Positions 1-12,900 of a stretch of DNA of 64,000 bases are shown here, one piece after another; position 1 is the stretch's first letter, and the number at the start of each line of letters is the position of its first letter. Origin of the DNA: Closterium sp. NIES-65 (Eukaryota; Streptophyta; Zygnematophyceae; Desmidiales; Closteriaceae). The stretch spans positions 1,059,001 to 1,123,000 of the forward strand of contig CANXME010000532.1 in assembly GCA_948144175.1 (NCBI GenBank). The letters run 5' to 3'. The position numbers and the translations under genes are program-made. The notes under the pieces are model-generated. The model searched no databases. It had not been told where the DNA came from and worked only from the letters and a program-made list of their open reading frames with translations.

Positions 1-950
1 TGGTAACCACCTCTCTCACTATCTGGTAACCACCTCCCTGGCTATCTTGTAAGAACATCCATGTGATTAACACTAAATTGCACCTTTCTCACTATCCCCT
101 CCCTGCACACTCACTCGCTCGTCCCCCTCTCTCCCTCCCTCCCTTTCCCCCTCACAGGCCACAAAGGTTCGTCAAGGCGCCTATAGAAGTGGGTATGTCT
201 CTTGTCAGCTTGTTGTTGAATAGCTCACTGAGCAAGGAGGAAGAGCAGGAAGGAGGAAGAGGGTTTAGAAGAGAGGAAAGAGGTGTGGAGGTGTGTCGCG
301 GAAAGCGGTATAGAAAGGAGAGTGGTAACGCGCATTTTGAGTCGAGAGGTGGCATGGGGTGGGATGGCATGGCATGCAAAACATGTCATGGATTGAATGG
401 CATGGAAGGGTGTGGAACAGAACTGTTCAAAAGCAGTTCAAACCATGAATGAGCACAACACACGGCAGATAACCATTTTGACATGTTGCCAAGAGCTTGT
501 TAAAGATTCGTTCTTCCAAACCTGTCAAGCTTTATTGAGTTGGTAGACTATTCCAGACAGCATGACAAGAGGAAGAAATGATATCACGACTAGAGTAGTG
601 ACGATTTTTCAAGAACATCACGTGCGGATGGGCGATGTGGTAACCACCTCTCTATCTCTCGTGAAGACATCCACATGGTTACCACTAATATGCACCTCTC
701 TCGCTACACCTTCCTTGCACACTCAGTCGCGCTCCCCCCTCCTTCCCTCTCTCACAGGACAGTGAGGTTTGTCAAGGCGCCTATAGAAGTGGGTATGGCT
801 CCTGTCAGCTTGTTGTTGAATAGCCCACTGGGCGAGGTATCAGAAGGAGAAGGGCTCAGAACAGAGACGAGACGAAGGGTGGCAATGTATCGGGATAAGC
901 AGTATGGAGAGTTAGAGTGTGGTAGACAGCAATAGGGAGATGTAAGTGAA
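1..950. repeat. Tandem duplication of an LRR exon with its flanking introns, 600-bp offset
   Basis: The LRR exons at 156-227 and 756-827 lie exactly 600 bp apart and are nearly identical. Similarity extends into both introns: TGGTAACCACCTCTCT recurs at about 1 and 639, the text around 60-130 recurs near 660-730, and both exons are followed by G/A-rich tracts. This is direct evidence that the LRR array grows by duplication of exon-plus-intron units. Confidence 0.85.
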
Positions 951-3900
951 CAGTGAATAATTGTGTGTGAACAGTTGAAGAAATAAATGGTTACACACTA
1001 GGATGGGGAACACAATGAAAGGAAGAGCAAGGATGCAACATGGAACCAAAAATGGAGCAGGCAAATCGTCGGGGGAGGAGAGAATGAAGAGGAAAAGGAG
1101 GGAATGGGGAGTGGAGGAAGGGAGAAAAGTTCAGTCCAGTGTGGTGCAGTGCAATGCTCACAGTGTCTTTAGAGCAGCAAGGTTGCCAATGTCAGCAGGA
1201 ATGGAGCCTGAGAGCTGGTTGTTGTGGAGCAAACTGGGGGGTGGTAGTGCAAGGGCAGCCAGCAAGGAAGGAGGATGGACGAAGGAGAGAATGTGGAAAG
1301 AGAATCTGGGTGGGTTCTGTGGTCGATCGGTTCTGGTGGCTATGCTGTGACAAGTGAGTGTGTGGGAACACTGACAGGTGGGAGAGTTTTGTGAAGGAAG
1401 AGGGAAAGGCAGGGATTGTCCCTTCCAGCTCGTTGTTTTCCATGGACCTGAGAGCACCACGCAGCACCCGGCAAGAAGTAAATGCAATCACACACTAGCT
1501 TTGTGGAGAATTACTCTCGTTTGAGTGAAGGGAAAGCCAAAACAGTGCCAAGTGGCTCATTCTCTCTATGCAGACACGTGCGCACGAGGGAGAGTGATGC
1601 ACAGTTGTGGCATGAACCCGAGGGAAGGGTATGAACGGGCTGTGAGGCAGGGAGGGCGTGGGAGGGGGCGAGCGACTGACAGGTGGACCAGGTTAGTGAG
1701 GGTACTCAGGGCATCAGGGATGGTGCCTCCCAGCTTGTTGTTCTCCAAAGCCCCGTGATGGGCGCATTCAGAGGACCAAGGTAACTATTGAGGTTACAGT
1801 GGAGACCGACTGGAATGGAAAGGTACAGAGCAGGGGATGTCACAGCAGGAAATGAGAGAGCAGGGGATGAGAGAGCAGGAGAGACGAGAGAGGTTGCATG
1901 TGAGGTGTGGGGAGGGCACAAGGAATAAGAAAGCATGGGAATGTGAGAGCATATGCATGCATGCATGAATCATTGCAGGAATGTATGAGTGGAGAGTTAC
2001 AACAGAGCATGGTATGGACTGGCGCGAACAGGGACAGGGGGTTGGTTCCACTGACAGGCCCTCAAGCTGAACCAAGTTGCTCATTTCCGTGAGAATGCTT
2101 TCAGTGAGCATGTTGTGAGGTGTGGCATGGGAGTGAGACATGGCATGGGATTGAGGCATGGGCTGCATGGTTGTCTATGACTGCTTGGTTGACAATGATT
2201 GGCACACTTACATGACTTTGAGGGATGTGATGGTACTAATGGTGGAAGGAATGGCACCAGACAGCTGGTTGTTAAAGAGATTGCTGCGATGAGGGCAGGC
2301 GGACCAGGAAAGATGGGGAGTGAGTAGGACATGGGCATGGCACGTGGGGGGTATGTTTGCGGAGAGTCACTCTACACCGTTGGGAGCTAGACTACAGGGA
2401 AAGGACGGATGGTGCGAGTGATCATGGCGTATGTTTGTGATCCCTCTACTTGTGCATTTACACAAAGAATTGGCAAGAGTTTCACTAACAAAATTTTGGT
2501 ACAAGAACGCAAGAAGTGTTGGACAACAATGGCTACATCATAGCCTAGCAACCAAGCAAACAGGCAGGTCGACTGCCAGCAAAGCAAGTCGGCGGCCTGC
2601 CAACGCGGCACCAGGGCGGCTTGCCAACGCTGTAGCAAGCGGCTTGCCAGCGTTGCAACCGCAGGTTATTAACACATGTGCGCACCCACTTCGCGGATGC
2701 ATCTAGGCAGTCGAGCATGTCGTGCCCCACCCCGAGCACTGCGCATGCGTCAAGCCGGCCACGTGCCGATGGTTGTGCCTGATGCACCACGTCGACCTCG
2801 GGATACTAGCCAGAGGTCGGCTTTGCTAGAATATCTTGGGTGGCGTCCGTGCACACTCGCAGGTTTTCGCCGCCCTCCTGGTTACGCCATCATTGACCAG
2901 ATGGACCAGGTCGACCGGGTAACGCCCCGTCACCCTCTAGGTCGGAACCCTCAAGTCGGCGCCCTCAGGTCGACGAACTCCTTCGTCGACCACTTCAGTC
3001 TAAGTCGGCCGCCAACCTCCCTCGTCAGCGACTTCGCAGCGGTCCCCGCAGGTCAACCAACTTGGACGACCTACTCGCCCAAGTCGGCGTCGCCCATTGC
3101 GGACGGTCGGTCGCACCTCCAGCACACCCGACCACGAAGTCGGCGTCGCCCAAGCAAGGGCGGGGCCAACTCCCGTCAACAAATGCATGGATTACTTGGT
3201 GATTGATGGTTGGCAATAATTGGCACACTTACATGATTTCGAGGGATGTCAGGGCGCCTATGGAGGGAGGAATGGCACCAGACAGCTGGTTGTTGTAGAG
3301 TTTGCTGTGATGGGGGACATGCGAGCCAAGGGAGATGGGACATTGGAATGGCACGTGGGGGGTATGGTGACAATATGGGACTGAGACATGGCATAGGAGT
3401 GGGGCATGGCATAGGAGGGAGACATGGATGGGAGGGAGGCATCATGGATGGCTTGGAGATTAATGGTTGCTTGGTGGGCCGTGAGAGCGCTTATGCGGGT
3501 CGATCACAATTACGTGAGGACCAAGGCAGGCAGACATCTGGGGATCTCCTTAAAGCCCAAAAAAAAAAAAAAAAGGCAGGCAGACATCTAAGGGAACATT
3601 GGCCTTCCATGCAGAAAACACTACGGATTGCTGGATCGTCTATGGTTGTTGAGGAGCCTCGAAAATCGTTTCAGTTCATGTGTTTCTTACATGGATAGCG
3701 ATGCACAACGGTGCGCACGGAAATTTCATAAGTCATTGGTGTGGCGATGCATGGCTTATTAACGGCGCTGATGAAGACACTTGAGGTCGTCATACCTCTA
3801 GGAGAGGTTTGTAGCTCGAATTCAGTCTCCAACTCCCTTTACAAGTTGCACCATAATTTCTTTTGGTGAAGCTGTTTTTGTCATCAGAAAAATAATTGCT

Positions 3901-6900
3901 AACTTCTTTTCTTCTGTTCTTTCGCTTAATCACTTGTTTAAGTGGCCTATGGTTGCTGCGCTTCCAAGCATGAGTGACAATGCCTATGTTGTTCGGTCGC
4001 CTATGGCTGCTTGGTTGCCAATGACTGGCACACTCACAGGTAACATAGGGATGTGCGGGAGCCTATGCTGGTGGGAATGGCACCAGACAGCTGGTTGTTG
4101 TAGAGATCGCTGCGACGGGGGACACGCAGGACGTTAGCATGGCACGTGGGGGGTATGATGACAGCATGGGAGTGAGACATGATATGGGAGGGAGGCATGG
4201 GTTGCTCGGTGATCAATGGTTGCTTGGTTGCCAATGACTGGCACACTCACAGCTCTCGGAGGGCCGTGAGGGCGCCTATGTCAGGTGGAATGGCACCAGA
4301 CAGCTGGTTGTTGGAGAGATAGCTGCGACGGGGACATGCGGGCCATGGGAGAAGGAGGGGCGTGGAGAATTGGCATGAGACCATGTTGCACTGCCCTATG
4401 CTGTGCTACCCAGAATCGTGTTGCTCAATGCCAGACTGCCCCATGGTGCATGGCCCAATGCTGGACTGCCCCATGCTGCCCCGTTCTGTTCTATTTCATG
4501 CTGCGCTATCCAGTGCTTCGCTTCCCACTGCTGCGTTGCCCACTGCCGTGTTGCTCAATGCAACATTGTGCCCAATAATCGCTGAATAGTGCTTCGTTGA
4601 GCAGCGTTGCTTTGTCAATGCTGTGTGTACCAAATGCTGCCATGCCATGTAATGTATGCAGACTGCTGCGCTGCTCAATGTTGTGCTGGCCAATAATGCA
4701 CAGCCCAATGATGCGTTACCAAATACTGCTCTACCAAATGCTGCATTGCCCATCCTTGCCCTGCCCACTGCTGCGTTGTCTAATGATCGGCGCTGCTTGC
4801 CCAATGCTTCACGGCCCAATACTGCATTGTCAAACAATGCACTGCTTATTGGTGCTCTGCACATGATGCATTGCACACTCTTGCCTTGGCCAATGCTGCA
4901 TTGATTAATGCTGTGCCCACCCAATGCTGCGGGCCCAATGCTGCGCTGACCAATCTTGCCCAGTGCTGCATTGCCCAATCCTGTCCTACCCAATGCTGTG
5001 CTGGCCAATCCCGTGCTGCTCAATGCTGCGCCCCTCACTTCCTTGCCCAATGTTGAGCTACGCAATGCTGCGCAGCCCAACGCTGCGTTGCCTAGTGCTT
5101 TGATGCCCAATGCTGTGCTGTGATACCCAACGCTACAGCTGCCAATACTACATCCCCCAATGATATGATGAAAGGATAGGGATGAGACATGGCATAAAAG
5201 TGAGACATGGTACAGGAAAGGGACATGGCATGGGTGTAAAGCATGGCATATGAGTGAGACATGGCATGGGAGCGAAGCACATGATGAGTGAGACATGCGA
5301 GGCAGGCATGGGAGTAGGCATGGCATAGCAAAGTGGGAGTGGAAATCAGGACGTAGGTGGGTCATGACAGACAGACAGGATTTGAAACGGGAGAGCAAGA
5401 GATGGCAGGAGAGGGTTTTCAGGCTGTAGACACGTGAGGAATGCAGAACAGTGAGACAGAGACAGTCATACTCCGAGGGCACATTTGCACTGCCCCATGC
5501 AACACAGGTGCGAGTCAGTTCTCAGTTCCCAAGTAAAAAAACAATAGGTTCTAATGTAAGAATGCACAAAATGAAGGAGAGAGAAGGAAAAAGCAGGGGT
5601 GAAGTGAGAGACACAGACATTTAAACACACACAAGAATAACGAGGAAATGAAGGCCCTCCCACCCAGCCAACATAAGCCAGAGGGCAGAGGGCAGAGGGT
5701 TAACCCCTCCCTCCCTCCCTCCCTCGCACGGCCCTACATGTGTCAACCTGCCTCTTACAGGTAGACGAGAGAGGTGAGCATGCTGAAAGATGCCGGGATG
5801 GAGCCCTCTATGGCGTTGTGCCGCATATTTCTGCGCAAGTTGCAGCACAGCACACAGAAAGTGCATTGTGGCGTTGGTGGGGACGGAGTACAGAGGGCAG
5901 ATGCAGGGAGGGACACCGCTGGTGAGGAGCCTGAAAAGGGTTGCGGCATAAGTCGTAGCACAGAGGAGAGGGGGTGAGGATTGAGAAATAAAGAGCTGGA
6001 CCATGGGGTGAGACACTAAAAATACTGCAACAGATGAAGAGATGCCCTTTTTACCCTTCGAGTGCTTCGTCCCCCAGGAGGTGTTTCGAGGAATGAGGAG
6101 TGCCTAGAAAGGGCAGGAGGGATCGGGAAGGAAAGGAAACGAAAGGGCTACTGCTGGACAGGAAAGGGCTACTGCTGGACAGGAAAGGGCTACTGCTGGA
6201 CAGGAAAGGGCTACTGCTGGACAGGAATAGAAAGTGGCTACTGCACACGCAGGGTCCCCTAGATGTGCGTGATACAGAAGTAGCCTCGAGATGCCTCAAA
6301 GATCCATGTGTGAAAGCGTATGGATCCATGTAGAGTGGTAAGGCATGAAGGCGATGCAAAATGCTTGCATGTCTCGCTTTGGAACAGCATAGCGGTATAC
6401 AGAGTGGTGAGGGAAGTGCGCAGACAGCTGAGAGGCGTTTAGAAAGCTGCGAGATGTACAGGTAGGTGAGAGAGGTGAGAGTGCCAAGTGATGTTGGGAT
6501 GGATCCAGTAAGATGTGGCAATTCAATCCACCTGTTGTGTTGTGTTGAGCACACACAAGCAACCACACACACAGACACACACCCGCACGCACGCACACAT
6601 GCATACACAAACAGGCACAGAAGCAACAGAAGAGTGAAGCCCAGCTACAGCATACTGACGAAATGTCAGTGGCCATTGTGGCCCACCACCGTGATTTTTA
6701 CACAATACTTTTTTACAAAGTGCTACTGACATTCACCAGGTGTTGAACCGAAGTTGCTGCCACGTACAATGGCGCCTAACTGGTGTCCACTTCCGCTCCC
6801 CTGGGTCCCTCCCTCCCTCCCTCGCCCCCTCCCTCCACCCCTCGCTCCCCCTCTCCCTCCCCCGTTCCCTCCCTCCCTCCCGCCCTCACCCCTCCCCTCC

Positions 6901-9900
6901 CTCCCTCCCTCCCTCCATCCTCTCTCCACATCCGCTCTCCCCACATCTCCTCCTTCGTACCTTTCATCTGGCCTTCCGCCGTAATCAGACCCCCAATCAC
7001 GGTAGGGCGTGTCGTCGAGAATCAAGTCAGTGATGAACCCGTTGGCGTCGCATTTAATGTAATCTGCCGCGTCACAGTCGCCCCCCACGCGCCAATTGCT
7101 CGGCCAACCGCCCCATCCCGAAAAGTTCCATGCTGCAGCGCACTCCTTTAGCACCCGCGCTGCCAGGGGCTCGTGGGGAACGGCGGGGGGCAGGGGACGG
7201 GCAGGGGAGAGGGTGGGGGGAGGGAAGGGGAAGGGAAGGCCGAAGAGGGCAGGGGAGTGAGGCAGGAGGGAGTCCCTGATGGAGGTTAGCGGGAAGGGAT
7301 GATGAGAGGTGGGGGGTGAGTTGGGTACTGAGCGACCAGTGTGCATGTTACTTGGGTGTGGACGAAACAGGAAAAGTGGAATAGCAACGAGGGAGCATAG
7401 CAGCGTGGGGGCATAGCAGCGAGGGAGCATAGCAGCGGGGAGGGAGAACAAACACTCACAACGAACTCACGGACGAGTGTGTCCGGATGGTGCAAGACGC
7501 CAGTTTTCCACCCGGATAACAACCGCAAGGCGGATTTAGCAATCCGGGATCGGTCCTCAGGGGCAGTTTGGGTTGGTGATGAGACTATCAATCACCGACC
7601 CAATCAGCACTCGTGACCCGTGAAAGGAAGGGGCTGGGCAGCTGGAGAAGACTTTTAAGTCGACTCAAAAGTCACCCCGTGAAAGGAAGGGGCTGGGCGG
7701 CTGGGGAAGCGGCAGCAAAGAAAGTAGCCGACTACCGCAACTCTTACGTTGTGTTTTTACCGCTCGCCGTTGAGGCGTTCAGATGCCCATGCGATGAAGC
7801 CCCCACCTTCCTCAAGTTGCTTGCTGAGACGGTGGCCCAAAGAACTTTTCACCCCCGAACCAACATCTTACCTATCAGGCTGCGAAGTTCTGCCAGCGCC
7901 GCTGGTCGGTAGCACTGCAACGCGGGAAATCTGTAAGCTACATGACAAAGTGTAACGAGGCAACCCAGGTGGAGAACCCGCCTGTGGGAGCCCCATGCGA
8001 GGACATGTCCCTGGGGGACTGCCTTGCCCTACTGGAGCCCGCCTTGGAACTCCCTTGGAGTGGATGATGGTGTTTATTTGTTTACTTGTTAGGAACTTAA
8101 ACGTTCCCACCTGCATGTCTGTATTTCTCTGGAGTATAAATGAAAGGGCCGTTTGAGGGAGAGGGATGGGGCTGGAGGGCGGGGAGGTAAATCAGCGGGA
8201 AGGAAGAGGCTATGTATGGGTTACAGCGGGTAGTAGTAACATCGGAACCTATACCTGTGTGTCAAACAGCATGCCATCCAGTGGCTTGATGTTTGATAGG
8301 CATCGCTGGGGAAGTTTTCGCGATGCCTGGGACTGGCGTGTTGCAATACACACTTACAGCGTGTCACCTGCAGGCTGATTTCTACATCCCATGCGGCATC
8401 ATTCCCAACCCCAGGTTTCGCTCCACAATCGAACTCGCCATTTCCCAAAGCGCGCAAGTACTGTACAAAGCCAATTGCGGAAAAGGGCTCGGTACTCTTT
8501 TTTTCCGGGTCAAGAGTTTCGGGTTGATGCAAAACATTTGTGAATAAATCGAAGCGTGACTGTTCGCAATCAAGTGACTCTACATTTTTCTAATATAAGC
8601 CTACGAAACAGTTTGAGAATTGAAATGGTGAATCATTGTTTTCATACGTAAACTCAAGCAAGCTTACTTACAACGGATCGTTTCGCGGCCGAGGCGGCGG
8701 TACTGTAGCTTTGTGGTTACCGAATGGTTGTTACGTTTCCATTTATTATGTGACATTTGTAACCGTATTAACATTAGTCACCGTGGTTACCAAGAGTTCG
8801 AACAATTTATTTATTTCTTCATTACAGCAATCCGTACAAACTAATAATTGTCATGGGGACGTAAACTGGGCCAGTTTCAATTACGAATTTAGCAACAGCA
8901 GCATTAAATAGAACCTGCACCACGACCAATACAGCAATTTGGACATACACGGCACGATAAATCCAAATTTTAAATAATTGACGTCAACTCAACGAGCAGA
9001 AAACCAGCATTACATCACTATTGCGACCTAAAACAGGTACGTCCACGATCATGCATATTAGCAAGACTCCGGTCAAAACTCACTAATAGCAAACACACAG
9101 AGCGACAACCACCTGCCGTGCGGATCCCCGGGAATTCCGCAACCTGCAAAAAGAACACAGTTAGAAGAAAACAGCCTCACCACGAGTTGAGAAGCCTATG
9201 AAGACTCTTGTCATACGATTCCTACGCAGTAAAGAGAGATAGAACACAAGCAAAGCGAAAAAACATTACGTCGCGCGGGCGCATTATGTAGGATGGAAAA
9301 TCAGTATAACACCGTGCAGAACTGCGCGACAACAAGGGAAACATTTTAGTGGTGAATGCATTTGAGTAAGACGCACAAGTGCTGAACATACACAAAAAGC
9401 GAACGCAAAACAATGAATATGCACCAGGGAGTATCCTGGTAACGGCAAGGGGAAGGGCAGAAACCGAAAGGAAGGCGGCAAGGGAAACGGCGGCGGAAGA
9501 GACAACAGGAAGGGCGGAAGCGGAAAGGGCGGCGGGATCGGTGGCGGAATTCTGGGAGCGCTGACTGGCGGAAACTCGACGAGCGGATGGGGCGCGGGAG
9601 GCATAGGGCTGCTACGACTGGCACCGCAGCGCTGACGCTTGTCAAAGCAGAAAAAAGGCCGCAGAAGTGGAAATGGCGAGTTATTGGGAGTGAGGGCTGA
9701 AGTTTTCTTGACTCGAACTCAGATAAGCAAGAGCCTTGGTGCTCTAGCGGGGTGGTGAGCAGGGCAACTTCGCTGCTGTGCTGGTTCACCAGGCAAGCTT
9801 CAAATTGCGAAGCTTGCAAGGTGACAACGGTTGTGATTCGTCGCCTCGATGGCTCACCCGCCGCCACCTCTCATATCGTCAAAGAAGGATGTGCACCAGC

Positions 9901-12900
9901 TGCGGTGGCAAAAGCGTGAGCAAGGATTGGTTGCAAATGAAATTGCCGCGACAGCTGTCAAGTGTAGCCTTACAACATTTCAGCTACCCAGAGGAGGGTC
10001 GCGTGGATATCTCGTCAGTAACAAGCAGAAGAGTCAAGATGTACAATATTGTGTGCTTACATACAGATTACATTTCAGAAGGTGTCTCACAGACATTCCA
10101 TATTGAAAGCCACAGAATTGGCTAAGTGGTGGGATTTTTTTTTACGGTGTTTTTTAAATGCTCATTATTTATTTATGTATCCTTTACCATACTACAATCG
10201 AAAACTTTGCAAAACAACACTTTTAAGAGTGGTTTGTGGCTCCAAATGCCCGCCTATTCAATACCTTTCAAGGGTGGTAACCACTTGGTGTGTGGTCCAA
10301 AACATCATTTTGATGGCTCTACCGTTTCCCTTGGACCTCCTCTACTGTTCTCGAATGGAAATTTTTTTGGTGAAATTCGGTGAAACCAACATATCAAGCT
10401 ATACCAACAAAGCTCCTAGCACTTGACAACTCATTCTCTGGCTATCATTAACATGTGTTTATTTCAAGGATGTTAATTTGGGGTTCAGAACTATGTGCTG
10501 CGTCTATGACCTACTATGGTGGCAGTCTTCATCCATATGTTTGGTTGTTTCACTACCGTGCATGATATTTCGACGAAATTGCATGTTTTTACGACAAACA
10601 AGCGTCACGTGCTGCGTAGTTGTGCGAATGAACTCAAACCAGTTCCTATGGCTAGTGAAATGGATAAACTAGGGAAATGTGTGAAGAAATAGTGCTAAAA
10701 ACAACATATAGACGATGAAACAGTGACATGTTGCGTACTGGCCTATCCTTGCACAGATTCAGGCCATCAAACGTGCAAACAAGCGTCACGTGCTGCGTAG
10801 TTGTGCGAATGAACTCAAACCAGTTCCTGTGGCTAGGGAAATGGATAACCTAGGGAACTGTGTGAAGAAATAGGGCTAAAAACAACATATAGGTGACGAA
10901 ACGGTAGCATGTTGCGTACTGGCCTATCCTTGCACAGATTCAGGCCATCAAACGTGCAAACAAGCGTCACGTGCTGCGTAGTTGTGCGAATGAACTCAAA
11001 CCAGTTCCTGTGGCTAGGGAAATGGATAAACTAGGGAAATGTGTGAAGAAATGGGGGTGGAACCATCACCCAGATGGTGAAACGGTGACATGTGGCGCAC
11101 GGGCCTGACTTTGCACAGTTCCCTGGCATCGTACGCACAAACAAGCGTCACGAGCTGCGTAGTTGGGCGAACGATGCGAAACAACTTCCTTTGGCCTTGT
11201 AATAGGTCCTTTTAGGAAACAGTGTGAAGAAACGGGGGTGGAACCATCAACCAGACGACGAAACGGTGACATGTTGCGTACTGGCCTATCCTTGCACAGT
11301 TCCAGGCCATCAAACGCACAAACAAGCGTCACGTGCTGCGTAGTTGTGCGAATGAACTCAAACAAGTTCCTATGGCTTGGTAATTGGTCCTACTAGGGAA
11401 CAGTGCAAAGAAACGGGGGTGGAACCATCATCCAGACGGTGAAACGGTGACATGTGGCGCACGGGCCTGTCTTTGCACAGTTCCCTGGCATCGTACGCAC
11501 AAACAAGCGTCACGAGCTGCGTAGTTGGGCGAACGATGCAAAACAACTTCCTTTGGCCTTGTAATAGGTCCTTCTAGGAAACAGTGTGAAGAAACGGGGG
11601 TGGAACCATCACCCAGACGGTGAAACGGTGACATGTGGCGCACGGGCCTGTCTTTGCACAGTTCCCTGGCATCGTACGCACAAACAAGCGTCACGAGCTG
11701 CGTAGTTGGGCGAATGATGCGAAAAAACTTCCTTTGGCCCTGTATTAGGTCCTTCTAGGGAACAGTGTGAAGAAACGGGGGTGGAACCATCAACCAGATG
11801 ACGAAACGGTGACATGTTGCGCACGGGCCTGTCTTTGCACAGTTCCCTGGCATCGTACGCACAAACAAGCGTCACGAGCTGCATAGTTGGGCGAACGAGG
11901 TCAAAAAAGTTCCTATGGCTTGGTAATTGGTCCTACTAGGGAACAGTGCAAAGAAACGGGGGTGGAACCATCATCCAGACGGTGAAACGGTGACATGTGG
12001 CGCACGGGCCTGTCTTTGCACAGCTCCATGGCATCGTACGCACAAACAAGCGTCACGAGCTGCGTAGTTGGGTGAACGATGCGAAACAACTTCCTTTGGC
12101 CTTGTAATAGGTCCTTCTAGATAACAGTGTGAAGAAACGGGGGTGGAACCATCAACCAGACGAAGAAACGGTGACATGTTGCGCACAGCCCATCCTCGCA
12201 CGGATACCAAGCATCCAACGCACGAACAAGCGTCACGAGCTGCGTAGACTGAAGTAACCTATTGTGTGATTATAAAATGCTAAAAACACAATTATATACA
12301 AGAATGATGGTACATCGACTACGACCAAGTATTTAATAATTTTAGAAAACGTGTCAAATAGTTAATAATATAATAAAAGTTTGCATAAAAAGCATTGGCA
12401 AGATATTGGCAATGTTCACACTAGCATTGGCAAGATATTTGTTTCACTAATATCTCAATATCCACCGAATTATAATACCATGCGGGTTGACAAAAAAATG
12501 TAACATTACCAATTTAAGTTTAATAGCACTGTTTGTTACAACTTCATGAAATATGAAAAGCGCGATAAACAGTTTGTTACCACGAAACCATCCAGCTGGG
12601 CCTGCGGAGTTGACTTCAAGTGCCCAGAAACACGCGCACCACTTCGAAAAACACGCAACACCCTAACAACACTCCCACGAATCATGCGAGCAACATTCTC
12701 GCATGATTCCCAACCCCTGAAAGACGAGGAAGATGCAAACAAGATTCGCGCATGTCACAATCCCCTCCCCCCTGTTTTGCGATGAAGAGGGGGAGATTTG
12801 GAATCATGAGGGAAATGGGGGAGTTTGGTAAAGTGGGGTAGAGTGAGGTAGAGCGGGGGAAAGTGAGAGGCGAGGAGAGGTAGGTAGGGGGAGGAGTGAG

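Larger units (their letters stand above)
7160..10596. other. First intron of the LRR gene, left part
   Basis: No gene model is supported here. Items seen: a direct repeat GTGAAAGGAAGGGGCTGGGC at about 7619 and 7678; an open minus-strand stretch at 7450-7591; an open minus-strand stretch at about 8378-8545 containing LGNGEFDCGAKPGVGNDAAW and ending at a CAG|GTGACA donor; and AT-rich unique sequence at 8560-9110. The minus-strand stretches could be alternative exons or old transposon fragments; I do not recognise them. Confidence 0.4.

Noticed and set aside
9346-9867. 173-codon minus-strand frame
   Set aside because: Arg/Pro/Phe-rich composition typical of the antisense of GGC/GGA-rich DNA, with no splice or family support.
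11066-12210. Family of 80-100 residue minus-strand proteins (GSTPVSSHC...ITRPKEVVSHRSPNYAARDA type)
   Set aside because: They recur once per 181-bp satellite unit, change frame each time and have no independent support.
10594-12255. CRISPR-like array, because of regular spacing
   Set aside because: The whole 181-bp unit is repeated, with no repeat-spacer structure, and the context is a eukaryotic intron. This is a satellite.
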